Shown here in pieces: positions 1 to 8,117 of a stretch of 25,737 nucleotides of DNA. The DNA lies in assembly GCA_031376285.1 (NCBI GenBank), contig JANMDN010000065.1:1-25737 (forward strand), written 5' to 3'. Under the pieces are notes generated by a model that saw only the letters and a list, made by a program, of their open reading frames with translations, searched no databases and was not told where the DNA came from. The stretch's first letter is position 1. The number at the start of each line of letters is the position of its first letter. The translations under genes and the position numbers were made by a program. The DNA is from JANMDN01 sp031376285 (GTDB lineage Bacteria > Actinomycetota > Thermoleophilia > Miltoncostaeales > Miltoncostaeaceae).

Positions 1-276
1 ACCGATCCGGTTCCGAACCTGATGACGCTCGTTGCCGTGCCCGCGAAGGCGCGAGTCCTGAATGGGATCGTGACCTGGGAGCTCGGGAACCTTGCCGCGG
101 GAAAGCAGGTGACCCTCACGATGCGCGTCCGCCTCGCGGGCGGCGCTCCCTCGGGTCGCTACGCGAACACCGCGACTGCCACCTCCGACAACGCCCCGAC
201 GACACGATCGACGACCGCCCTACGTGTACCTGAGACACCCACCAAGAAGCCGCCCACCGGCGGCGTGACCGGCTGA
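1..276 (+). CDS. DUF11-domain surface protein, C-terminal fragment (5' end outside window)
   Basis: The reading frame is open from base 1 (TDPVPNLMTLV...) to TGA at 274-276, so the gene begins upstream of the window. The visible 91 residues are the end of a DUF11 (Ig-like, isopeptide-type surface repeat) domain, with LVAVP, NGIVTW, LGNLAAG and YANTATATSDNA. They align closely with the DUF11 domains of the next two genes. The tail is a short Thr/Pro/Lys linker ending in PPTGGVTG, the same last five residues (GGVTG) as the two downstream proteins. By family knowledge DUF11 proteins are secreted or surface-exposed; no anchor or charged tail follows. The next gene starts 14 nt after this stop, so the two are probably co-transcribed. 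Confidence 0.85.
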   Translation, partial: TDPVPNLMTLVAVPAKARVLNGIVTWELGNLAAGKQVTLTMRVRLAGGAPSGRYANTATATSDNAPTTRSTTALRVPETPTKKPPTGGVTG

Positions 277-290
277 GAGGAACCCTCCCA

Positions 291-2381
291 ATGCTTCCCC
301 AAAGCGCCCGCTCGTTCGGGCGTCTCGCACCACGACTTTTCGGTGGCCTGCTGGCGGCATTGAGCACGTTTCTTGCATCAGCCACGATGGCGCTCGGGGC
401 CGGTATCACCCTCACCCGCACACCGGCGCCACCCCAAGCAGTCAAGGTCGGGAGTAGCCAGACGATCGGCTACGACGTCGTCCATGACACCCGTGGTCTC
501 AAGATCACCACCAACGTCAGAACCCTCACCGGGCAGCTCGTTGCCACGGTCGAGACTCGCGTCCTTGGCGACGGGGACGCGCAGGTCGGGCGGCTCGTGA
601 GCGGCACCCTGCTCTGGCCGGTCCCACCCGGGTTGGCGGCAGGGAAGTATCGCGCCGAGGTGCAGTACTTCCCATTCGGAGATCCCGACGCGTTTGAGTT
701 GACGGCAGGCGCCGTCTTCGTCGTCGCCCAGGATCTCGGAGACATCCAGGTGTTGGCCTACGAGGACTTGAACGGCAACGGCGTGCGCGAGCCGGGCGAA
801 CCCGGGCTGAACAGTTGGGCGTTCGACATCACCAGCCCGGTCGGAGGGCAGAGTTCGCTCCAGACCGGCGCAAGCGGTGGGGTTCTCGTGCCAGGAGTCC
901 CTGCCGGGAGCTGGGGCGCAACCGAGACGGTCAAGTCAGGTTGGTCCACGACCACCCCGAGTACCGGCACAGTCGCCGTGCCCGCCGACGGTACGGGAAC
1001 CTTCGCCGTTGGACAGTTCCGACCTGGCGCGATCTCAGGCACGGTCTTCGACGACGCAAACCGCAACGGCACCCGCCAGAATGGCGAAGCGGGACTTGCC
1101 GGGGCGACGGTGACCCTGACCGGTGTCGATGGCAAGGGCAACACGATCGCACCGGTCTCAAAGCCGAGCAGTAGCGACGGGACGTATTCATTCGGCAACC
1201 TCGTGCCGGGCACCTACACCGTGACCGTCACGCCGCTCGCGGGCAAGGTCGCGACGAATGCCACCATCCAGGTCGGCGTCGTGATCGCCTCAAACGGCAC
1301 CCGCGACAAGGTCGACTTCGGTCTGGCCGCCGCCGGCAACCTGTCGGTGACCTCCTTCGAGGACACCAACGGCAACGGTGTGCGCGATCCGGGCGAGCCC
1401 GGTATCAACTGCCCGTTCTCGCTTGTCGGGCCGAATGGCGCGCCTAATGCCTTGAGCACCGGTGCCACGGGGACGTCCGCACGTCCCGACTCGGTCGCGG
1501 GCGACTGGCAGGTCGGCCAGCAGTGCACCGGCGGTTTCGTCCCCACCACCCCCGCCTCGGGAACGGTCAGCGTGCCGCCAGGCGCGACGGGCTCGTTCAT
1601 CGTCGGCAACGTTCGGCCTGCGACGATCACCGGTCTTGTCTGGGTCGACACCAACCGCAACGGGGTACGTGACTCCGGTGAGGCCATCAATCCCGGTGTA
1701 ACGATCACCCTCACGGGCACCGACGGACGCGGGCGGGCCGTGGCGCTCGAGACCATCACCGCGGCAAGCGGCGTCTACGTGTTCACCGGGCTTCAACCGG
1801 GCACGTACCGCGTCAGCGTGAAGACCCCGAGCGGCGTCGAGCTGACCACGCCCGGGACGGTCTCCGACATCGTCCTCGGCTCGAACGGGAAGCGCGAGAA
1901 GGTCGACTTCGGTGTCGCGACGCCCGTCCCGCCGACGACCCCGACCACCGCCACCACGCCGCTGAAGGCGACCGCCTCGGCCGCCGATCCTGGATCGCTC
2001 CGAGTGATAAAGACCGGCCCCGCCACGGCCAAGGGTGGTGCCACGTTTACCTACTCGATCACCGTCAAGAGTGTCGGGAAGGTCATCGTCAAGAACGTCG
2101 TCCTCACCGATGCCGTTCCGAATCTCGTCACGCTCGTCGGCGTGCCCAGGGGCGCGAGCGTCGTGAACGGTGTGGTTACCTGGCTGCTGGGTGACCTTGC
2201 GCCGGGAGCGTCCAGGAAGGTCAAGGTCCGAGTCCGCCTCGCGGCCGGCGCTCCGTTTGGCAAGTACTCCAACACCGCGAGCGCTGGCGGCGACAACGCG
2301 CGCCCCGCCCGGGCGACGACATCCCTCCAGGTTCGCGAGCCGAGCAAGCGCATTCGGCGCACAGGAGGCGTCACCGGTTAG
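291..2381 (+). CDS. Secreted SdrD-B-like / DUF11 repeat surface protein
   Basis: 696 aa. ATG at 291 follows GAGAGGA in the 14-nt gap after the previous gene. Order seen: signal peptide (about 1-36, ending ...ALGA), an unassigned beta-rich N-domain (about 37-150), then four SdrD-B/Cna-B-like modules starting near residues 151, 246, 350 and 444, a Pro/Thr linker (about 540-567), a DUF11 domain (about 568-675) and a basic tail ending RRTGGVTG. Each SdrD-like module opens with a DxNxNGxRxxGE loop, which in this family binds calcium. The modules alternate in type (A-B-A-B), indicating an internal duplication of an A-B unit. Role: probably a rigid extracellular adhesin-like or envelope protein; this is inference from domain content. 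No LPxTG motif or C-terminal membrane helix is present, so anchoring is unexplained. Confidence 0.9.
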   Translation: MLPQSARSFGRLAPRLFGGLLAALSTFLASATMALGAGITLTRTPAPPQAVKVGSSQTIGYDVVHDTRGLKITTNVRTLTGQLVATVETRVLGDGDAQVGRLVSGTLLWPVPPGLAAGKYRAEVQYFPFGDPDAFELTAGAVFVVAQDLGDIQVLAYEDLNGNGVREPGEPGLNSWAFDITSPVGGQSSLQTGASGGVLVPGVPAGSWGATETVKSGWSTTTPSTGTVAVPADGTGTFAVGQFRPGAISGTVFDDANRNGTRQNGEAGLAGATVTLTGVDGKGNTIAPVSKPSSSDGTYSFGNLVPGTYTVTVTPLAGKVATNATIQVGVVIASNGTRDKVDFGLAAAGNLSVTSFEDTNGNGVRDPGEPGINCPFSLVGPNGAPNALSTGATGTSARPDSVAGDWQVGQQCTGGFVPTTPASGTVSVPPGATGSFIVGNVRPATITGLVWVDTNRNGVRDSGEAINPGVTITLTGTDGRGRAVALETITAASGVYVFTGLQPGTYRVSVKTPSGVELTTPGTVSDIVLGSNGKREKVDFGVATPVPPTTPTTATTPLKATASAADPGSLRVIKTGPATAKGGATFTYSITVKSVGKVIVKNVVLTDAVPNLVTLVGVPRGASVVNGVVTWLLGDLAPGASRKVKVRVRLAAGAPFGKYSNTASAGGDNARPARATTSLQVREPSKRIRRTGGVTG

Positions 2382-2556
2382 CGCTTTGTAAGCGACTTGT
2401 GAATCAATTCGCCAGAAACCACGTATCGGCCCCACCGGCGCATCCTGAAATGCCTGATTGCAGGAGCGCCGGTACGGTGGTGGAAGTGACGCCGACGTAA
2501 GCGGATGAGCATTCCTGAGCACGGAACCGCTCGTGAGCGTCTGAAAGGGGTTCCTT
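2382..2556. other. Gap between the two complete surface-protein genes
   Basis: 175 nt with no supportable gene. A 5-bp hairpin (CGCTT-TGT-AAGCG, 2382-2394) sits directly after the stop codon but has no T-tract, so it is a poor terminator candidate. The ribosome-binding site of the next gene is at 2544-2550. The base composition is less GC-skewed than the flanking coding sequence, so a promoter for the downstream gene is possible, but none is clear. Confidence 0.4.
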
Positions 2557-4050
2557 GTGAATCGGTGGCGAACGTGGTTCAAACGGCGTCGAGGCTTCAG
2601 CCTTGCGCTCGTCGTGGGTGCGGTCCTCGTGCCTGGCAGTGTGGCGCTCGGCGCCGATCCGGTGATCTCGCTCACACGCACGCCCGCACCACCGGCCGCC
2701 GCGAAGGTCGCAAGCGGGGCCGTCGACATCGGCTACGAGGTTCGCTACGACAGTCGCGGTCAGCGTGTGCTTGTCGACATCTTGAACGCGAACGGAACCC
2801 CAGTGGCCACGGTTGTGGACCGCTTGCTCCCCGACGTGAACGCCCAAGCGGGACGGGTCATCACGAGCACCGATGCCGGGCAGCCCGCGCTGAAGTGGAC
2901 CCCACCAGTCGGGACACCGGCGGGTCGCTACGAAGCGCGGGTCCAGTTCTTTGCCGGAGACGTCCGCGAAGGCCTCGCCCAGTTGATCTTCGAGGTCGCC
3001 CCGCAGATCGGCAACCTCCGCGTCACCAAGTACGAGGACATCAACGGCAACGGGATCCGCGACGCCGGTGAGCCCGGGGTCGCCGGTTGGCAGTTCGAGA
3101 TCACGAGCCCCTCTGGGATTCGCAGCACGATTGTGACCGACTCGGCCGGCGTCTCGTCGGCCACGGGGGTCGCCTCCGGCGAATGGACCGTGACCGAGCT
3201 TCCGGTCCCCGGATGGATCGCTGGAGGCGCCACGAGCGCCAAAGTCATCGTTCCCGTCGATGGCACCGGCGACGCGATCTTCGGCAACCTCCGACCCGGA
3301 ACGATCTCCGGGGTGGTCTTCATCGACATCAACCGCAACGGACGCCAGGACACCGGCGAGGTCGGTCGCGCTGGCGCCACCGTCACGCTTGGCGGAACCC
3401 GTGGGAACGGGAGCGCCCAGACGCCGACCCAAGCCGTAACCGCTGCCGACGGGTCCTACAGCTTCACCGGGCTCATTCCGGGCACGTATGGGGTGACGGC
3501 GTCGCAGGTCCCCGGGTTTACCTTCACGACCCCGACCTCGATCCCCAACCTCCAGATCCTCTCGAACGGTGCGCGGCCGAACAACAACTTCGGCATCGTT
3601 ACGAGCACGGGGACGACACCCCCGACGACCGGAACGATTCAGGGGTCGCCAACGGCTCCGACGACGATCTCCATCTCGAAGTCCGGGCCCGCGACGTTCG
3701 TCGCTGGCCGGTCCTTTGTCTACCGAATCACCGTTCGAAACACCGGTCGCGCGATCGCGCGCAATGTGGTCGTCACCGACCCGGTTCCGAACCTCGTGAC
3801 CCTCGTTCAGGTCCCGACCGGGGCGAAGGTCGTCAACGGTGTCGTGACCTGGAGTCTTGGCAACCTCGCCCCGGGCGCCATTCGACGCCTCGTGATGCGG
3901 GGGAGACTGGCGGCCGGAGCGCCCGCCGGGGACTACCGCAACACGGCGACCGCGGTCGCCGATAACGCCAGACCGGTGCAGGCATCCACGACTGGACGTC
4001 TTCGCAAACCCAACACGACCTCCCGTCGATCAGGTGGCGTGACCGGATAG
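2557..4050 (+). CDS. Secreted SdrD-B-like / DUF11 repeat surface protein, shorter paralogue
   Basis: 497 aa. GTG at 2557 is chosen because AAAGGGG (2544-2550) lies 6 nt upstream and a signal peptide follows at once (MNRWRTWFKRRR, then a hydrophobic core ending ALGA). Layout: signal peptide (1-34), N-domain like that of the preceding gene (LTRTPAPP at its start; about 35-150), one A-type SdrD-like module (about 153), one B-type (about 248), a Thr/Pro linker, DUF11 (about 370-480) and a basic tail ending RRSGGVTG. It is a tandem paralogue of 291-2381 with one A-B unit instead of two. It likely acts outside the cell; binding partner unknown. The L,D-transpeptidase gene begins 16 nt after its stop, which suggests a shared transcript and a cell-wall context. 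Confidence 0.9.
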   Translation: MNRWRTWFKRRRGFSLALVVGAVLVPGSVALGADPVISLTRTPAPPAAAKVASGAVDIGYEVRYDSRGQRVLVDILNANGTPVATVVDRLLPDVNAQAGRVITSTDAGQPALKWTPPVGTPAGRYEARVQFFAGDVREGLAQLIFEVAPQIGNLRVTKYEDINGNGIRDAGEPGVAGWQFEITSPSGIRSTIVTDSAGVSSATGVASGEWTVTELPVPGWIAGGATSAKVIVPVDGTGDAIFGNLRPGTISGVVFIDINRNGRQDTGEVGRAGATVTLGGTRGNGSAQTPTQAVTAADGSYSFTGLIPGTYGVTASQVPGFTFTTPTSIPNLQILSNGARPNNNFGIVTSTGTTPPTTGTIQGSPTAPTTISISKSGPATFVAGRSFVYRITVRNTGRAIARNVVVTDPVPNLVTLVQVPTGAKVVNGVVTWSLGNLAPGAIRRLVMRGRLAAGAPAGDYRNTATAVADNARPVQASTTGRLRKPNTTSRRSGGVTG

Positions 4051-4066
4051 TCGATACTCGGAGCAC

Positions 4067-4840
4067 ATGACCAGTTCCCGGACGAAAATCTCCCTGACCC
4101 TCGCCGCGCGTGCGGTGGGGGTCGCAGCCCCCCTCGCTGAGGCGGGGAGGGTCGCCAAGCCAAAACCAAAGCCCGGTCTCTACGACCGGTCCGGCGGAGC
4201 ACCCGCCTTCAAGCCCACCCCGCGCTCGTCGTGGACGGCGCGCCTGATCGCACCGACGAGACTCCGCCTCGGGCCGTCGTCGCGAGCTGCGCTCGGGGCG
4301 AAGCTGTCCCCCGACGCTCCGTACGCGGGCGGACCGCAGGTCTTTCTCGTCCTTGACGCTCGCAAGACCGCCGACGGGGTGGTCTGGTACCGCGTACTCC
4401 TTCCGAGCCGTCCGAACGGCACCACCGGTTGGGTCCCGGGCGACCTCCTCGCCATTCGTAAGAACCCGTGGCGGGTGAAGGTCAACGTCGGACGCCGAGA
4501 GGCTCAGCTGCTTCGCTCAGGACGCGTGATGAATCGCTGGAAGGTCGCCGTCGGTCGGCCGTCCTTGCCCACGCCAACCGGGACGTTTGCGATCAGCGAG
4601 ATCGTGCCGCAGGTGTCGCCATCCGGTTTCTACGGGCCGTTCATCATCACCCTGACCGCCCACTCGACCCGCCTGAACGAGTTCGACGGAGGCGATGGTC
4701 GAGTCGCGCTTCATGGCACGAGCCAACCCCAGTTTCTCGGGACGGCAGCCAGCCACGGCTGCGTGCGACTGCCAAACGAAGCCGCCGGGCTGATCGCGAG
4801 CCGGGTGCCCGCTGGCACTCCCGTCGAAGTCGCCGCCTGA
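4067..4840 (+). CDS. Secreted L,D-transpeptidase (YkuD domain)
   Basis: 257 aa; ATG at 4067 with CGGAG at 4059-4063. The N-terminus (about 1-28) is a signal peptide, followed by a KPKPKPG linker, an SH3-like region (about 55-125, ending TTGWVPGDLLAI) and the YkuD catalytic domain (about 133-257). The active-site signature SHGCVRLPN is intact, with catalytic Cys232 and His230; the upstream conserved HGTS histidine is His216. The enzyme is expected to form 3-3 peptidoglycan cross-links or attach proteins to meso-DAP outside the membrane; this is known for the family and not shown here. Its place 16 nt behind a surface-protein gene makes a role in wall remodelling or in anchoring those proteins plausible. 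Confidence 0.92.
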   Translation: MTSSRTKISLTLAARAVGVAAPLAEAGRVAKPKPKPGLYDRSGGAPAFKPTPRSSWTARLIAPTRLRLGPSSRAALGAKLSPDAPYAGGPQVFLVLDARKTADGVVWYRVLLPSRPNGTTGWVPGDLLAIRKNPWRVKVNVGRREAQLLRSGRVMNRWKVAVGRPSLPTPTGTFAISEIVPQVSPSGFYGPFIITLTAHSTRLNEFDGGDGRVALHGTSQPQFLGTAASHGCVRLPNEAAGLIASRVPAGTPVEVAA

Positions 4841-4858
4841 GCCGAGCGGGACCACCCG

Positions 4859-4864
4859 TAGGAT
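4859..4864 (+). promoter_or_regulatory. Possible -10 box (TAGGAT) for the SRPBCC gene
   Basis: TAGGAT lies 52 nt before the GTG start, followed by a GC-rich stretch and then the SD at 4906-4910. It fits the TAnnnT actinobacterial -10 pattern. No convincing -35 is visible, so this is a weak call. Confidence 0.3.
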
Positions 4865-4916
4865 TCGGGCGCGCCGACATCGGCGCCGACGACGCGACCC
4901 AACGTGAGGAACCTCT

Positions 4917-5324
4917 GTGGCAAACGACTTCACCGTATCGATCGACATCGCGAGTGACCCTGAGCGCGTTTGGGCGCTTGCCGGTGACCCGGTGCGGGTC
5001 ATCGAGTGGTTCACGGTCATTGAGTCCTGCATGGTCGCCGGAACCGAGCGACGCGTGACGACGCCGCGCGGTGAGATCGTCGAGACGCTTGGCGAGCGAA
5101 GCGACGCCCAGCGCTTCTACGAGTACTCGGTCGTCTCCGGCGGAGCACCGATGCACTCGCACATCGCACGAATCAGCGTTGAGGAGGTCGTGGGTGGCAG
5201 CCGAGTCTCCTGGCGTCAGAACGGCGCGCCGATCGATCCCGAGGTCGACCTCGAAGCGCGCCTTGGTGGCGTCATGACGGCCGGACTAAAGACCCTCAAG
5301 GCAATGCTTGAAGGCGGCGCGTAG
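4917..5324 (+). CDS. SRPBCC family (START/polyketide-cyclase-like) protein
   Basis: 135 aa. GTG at 4917 is supported by GAGGA (4906-4910) 6 nt upstream. The sequence opens with the usual SRPBCC pattern (FTVSIDIASDPERVWALAGDP...) and continues with alternating beta strands and a long C-terminal helix (GGVMTAGLKTLKAMLEG). The helix-grip fold forms a hydrophobic pocket for small ligands, but the ligand cannot be told from sequence. It has no signal peptide, so it is probably cytoplasmic. It is the last + strand gene before a convergent gap and is not clearly linked in function to the upstream wall genes. Confidence 0.8.
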   Translation: MANDFTVSIDIASDPERVWALAGDPVRVIEWFTVIESCMVAGTERRVTTPRGEIVETLGERSDAQRFYEYSVVSGGAPMHSHIARISVEEVVGGSRVSWRQNGAPIDPEVDLEARLGGVMTAGLKTLKAMLEGGA

Positions 5325-5354
5325 GGGATGATTGCCTCGTGGACGCACTGGCCC

Positions 5355-5411
5355 GTGTCAGGCACCGGCTGAAAGCAGACGACAGCGCGCCGCGACGGTG
5401 GTGCCTGACAC
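5355..5411. repeat. 12-bp perfect inverted repeat between convergent genes
   Basis: GTGTCAGGCACC (5355-5366) is repeated in inverse as GGTGCCTGACAC (5400-5411) around a 33-nt centre. It lies in the 114-nt gap between two convergent genes. It could fold as a long-loop hairpin and act as a bidirectional transcription stop, or be a dispersed REP-like element. There is no T-tract typical of an intrinsic terminator. Confidence 0.65.
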
Positions 5412-5438
5412 AACGTAATCCCCAAACCGAAAGCCATT

Positions 5439-8117
5439 CTAGGCCTCGCTGAGCGCCGCTTCAGTGGCGGGGGAAATCCCGCGCTCGGTGGCCGCCGCAA
5501 CCGCCGCGGCGCGGTTGTTGACGCTGAGCTTTGCGAAAATCCCGGCAAGGTGTCTGGCCACCGTTCGCTCCGCGATGAAGAGACGCTCGCCGATCTCGCG
5601 GTTACTCAGGCCGGCCATCAGCTGGGCCAGCACCTCGACCTCGCGTGAAGACAGGTCGCCAACCTTCCCGCTAGCGTCGCTCCCGCGTGACGGAATCCGA
5701 CGACCGATTCCTCGGAGCGCCGCCTCGGCGCGCTGGCGCCACGGCCCGGCGTTCATCTGGTTGAAGCGACCACGGGCGGCGAGGAGGTCCGCGGCGGCGG
5801 CGTCGTCATCTCCGCCAGAAAGCCCCGCGAGCAGCTGTGCGCGGGCCGCCCACCACGCGAGCCCACGCGCTTCGAATCGGGTCGTCGCATCATGGAACGC
5901 GGCGACGGCCCGCTCAGGGTCGATTGGCGCCGCCTGGAACCCAATGGCCAGGTCTCGCCACATCGGTCCGTGGTCGGCGCCTCCCCGGGCGATCGCGACC
6001 AGGGCGTTGGCTCCGTCGGCAGCGAGCGTACCGCCGCACGCAGCCGCGGCCACGAGGAGCGGCGCGACAAACAGCCGGTCGTCGGTTTCCCGCCAGACGC
6101 TCATGCCCTGTTCGACCACCCGGCGCGCCTCGCTGAGCTCCCCGGCTTCGAGCGCGGCGGTCGCGTGGCCGGACGCAATCGCGCAGAGTTCGTGGAAGAC
6201 CATCCCGGCGGGGTTTCCGATTCGCTCGAGCGGCCTGAAGTGATCGAGGGCTTCGGCAATTCGCCCCTCTTGAACGAGAAGCCAGCCCTCACCGGCATCG
6301 GATGCGGTCGGTCGGGAACTCCCGAGGATTCGCCAACCGTCGCGTGCTCGGTCGAGCCAGCTCCTGGCGTCCTCGTGCTCGCCCAGGCCAAGGTGGCCCT
6401 CGCCGACGTTGCCGATCAAGACGGTCGCGTGGTCGTTCAGGCGGTTTGCCTTGGCGAGCTCGAACCCCTGAAGGGCAGCCTCGCGCGCGTCGGCCGGGCG
6501 ACCAAGGGAGAGCAGCATGTGGCTCGACCAAAGATAGGTGATGGACGCGGTCCGCAGGTCCTGTACGCGGAGCGCGACATGGCGCGCTCGCTCGAAGTAG
6601 CGCAGGCACGCGGGGCTCCCGGTGCGGCCGCTGCGGGCATAGCCGAAGAGTGCGATGCCGCGGCTACTGGCCCGGTCGACGCCCGACTCCGGCCCCTCGG
6701 CGCGAATCCGTATGGCGATCTCCTGGAGGCGCGCGTTCAACGAAAGCGCTCCGGCAAGCATCGCCTCGCCGAGGAGCGCCTCGGTCCGCTCGGGCGAAGG
6801 GCCCCCGTCCGAGCGCTCGAGAAATGCCGAGAGCTTGCCGTAGCCGCGGCGACGTTCGCCGCGGTTCCAATCGAGGAGCGCGGCCGAAAGGGCGGCTTCA
6901 AGCGCGGCGGCCTCGTCGTTTCCCGTGCGCAGACCGTCAGAGGCACGCTCGAAGTCGGCCGCGGCCTCGGGGTACTGGAAAAGCGCCTGACGGGCGAATC
7001 CCGATTCGCGGTAGGCGCGCGCTTGAGACAGCTCGCCGTGCTCGGGTCGCCAGAGCGACAGCGCGAGGTTCGCGAGGCGGATCGCCTCTTCGACGTCGTT
7101 GAGCGCGCGTGACTCCTCGGCTCCCTGGATCGCGAACTCAACGGCCGCCAGATGCTCGCCAGCGTCGCTTGCGACCGCTGCGAGCATCGAGGACGGCCAC
7201 TCGGCCTCCCGTCCGACCTCGAAGATGGCACGGCTCCGACGCCGCAGCTCATTGGGACCCATATCGGACACGAGCGCCGCCGCCGTGAGCGCTCTGCGGA
7301 AGGCAAAGACAAGCGCTCCGCCACGGCCTGGCCGCTCGACCATTTCGCCAGCGGCGACCAGCCCGTCGATGCGCGCTCCGATCTCGTCGACGCTCATCGA
7401 CGTGAGGGCGCCGAGGACGTCGGGCTCGATGCGGTCGCGAAGGAGCGCCGCCCAGCGGACGAGATCCTGGTCCTCCTTGGACAGCCCGTCGAGGCCGGCC
7501 GTCACGAGCTTGCCGACCGATGCCGGAATCTGAAGCCTGCCGTCGGTCGATGACGCGGCGTTCTGAGCGAGCGCGATCAGGAGCCGAGGAAGCCCGTCGG
7601 CAAGACCCGTGATCTGCGAAACGACGTCCGCGCTGAGGACGGGGTCCACCGCGAGCACGAGGTCGCTCGCTTCGTTCAGGTTCAACGCCGTGACGTTGCG
7701 CGACGGCGCCTCCAGGGAGGGCTCTCGCCCCGCGGCGATGACTAGGCCCCGGCTTTGCTCGAGTGCCCGAGCAACCGCGACCACCTGGTCGTCGCACAAC
7801 TCGGTGTCGTCGGCAAGCGCCACGAACTGAGACGCCCGACCGGCCGCCTGGAGCGTCGTTCCGAGATTGAGATCTGCGAGCGCCTGAACGACGCGCTCGG
7901 CGAGCGGGTCGTCACCTGAAGCGACGTGAACCCGGACTACTCCAGCCCCGAGCCGGCGAGCGACCTCACGCGCCAAGCGCCGACGTCCAACTCCGACCTC
8001 GCCCCAGAGCACGATCGCCCCCGGACGCGCGTCGGCAAGCTGAACGAGTTCATCGAGAAGGAGATCACGCCCGATGAGCGGGATCTCGATACCTGGCGGC
8101 GACACGAGCCAGAGCAT
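5439..8117 (-). CDS. Large LuxR-type (LAL/MalT-like) transcriptional regulator
   Basis: 892 aa, first ATG at 8117. N-terminal AAA/STAND-like domain starting at IPLIGRDLLLDEL; the P-loop position reads GEVGVGRRR (39-47), so the Lys and Ser/Thr of GxxxxGK[S/T] are both Arg. A Walker-B-like FVALADD follows. The middle is a long Ala-rich helical repeat region (TPR-like), and the C-terminus is a LuxR HTH (about 822-881: LSSREVEVLAQL, SNREIGERL, TVARHLAGIFAKL). The family senses small ligands and activates transcription. The altered P-loop argues for weak or no ATP hydrolysis. The gene lies 193 nt downstream of the MFS exporter on the same strand. No ribosome-binding site precedes ATG 8117, and the upstream region holds an SD-led out-of-frame segment, so the true start or integrity is uncertain. 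Confidence 0.85.
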   Translation of the reverse strand: MLWLVSPPGIEIPLIGRDLLLDELVQLADARPGAIVLWGEVGVGRRRLAREVARRLGAGVVRVHVASGDDPLAERVVQALADLNLGTTLQAAGRASQFVALADDTELCDDQVVAVARALEQSRGLVIAAGREPSLEAPSRNVTALNLNEASDLVLAVDPVLSADVVSQITGLADGLPRLLIALAQNAASSTDGRLQIPASVGKLVTAGLDGLSKEDQDLVRWAALLRDRIEPDVLGALTSMSVDEIGARIDGLVAAGEMVERPGRGGALVFAFRRALTAAALVSDMGPNELRRRSRAIFEVGREAEWPSSMLAAVASDAGEHLAAVEFAIQGAEESRALNDVEEAIRLANLALSLWRPEHGELSQARAYRESGFARQALFQYPEAAADFERASDGLRTGNDEAAALEAALSAALLDWNRGERRRGYGKLSAFLERSDGGPSPERTEALLGEAMLAGALSLNARLQEIAIRIRAEGPESGVDRASSRGIALFGYARSGRTGSPACLRYFERARHVALRVQDLRTASITYLWSSHMLLSLGRPADAREAALQGFELAKANRLNDHATVLIGNVGEGHLGLGEHEDARSWLDRARDGWRILGSSRPTASDAGEGWLLVQEGRIAEALDHFRPLERIGNPAGMVFHELCAIASGHATAALEAGELSEARRVVEQGMSVWRETDDRLFVAPLLVAAAACGGTLAADGANALVAIARGGADHGPMWRDLAIGFQAAPIDPERAVAAFHDATTRFEARGLAWWAARAQLLAGLSGGDDDAAAADLLAARGRFNQMNAGPWRQRAEAALRGIGRRIPSRGSDASGKVGDLSSREVEVLAQLMAGLSNREIGERLFIAERTVARHLAGIFAKLSVNNRAAAVAAATERGISPATEAALSEA

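Noticed and set aside
2382..2394. Hairpin after the 696-aa surface-protein gene as a terminator
   Set aside because: Only 5 bp of stem with a 3-nt loop and no T-tract.
1290..2729. Minus-strand open frame of 479 codons over the surface-protein gene
   Set aside because: It is antisense to a clear signal-peptide/SdrD/DUF11 protein, is Arg/Gly-rich and has no family features; high GC keeps such frames open.
2404..3432. Minus-strand open frame of 342 codons
   Set aside because: Antisense shadow of the 497-aa surface protein, with no SD or recognisable motif.
5892..7112. Plus-strand open frame of 406 codons
   Set aside because: Antisense to the helical-repeat part of the LAL regulator; its composition mirrors that gene.
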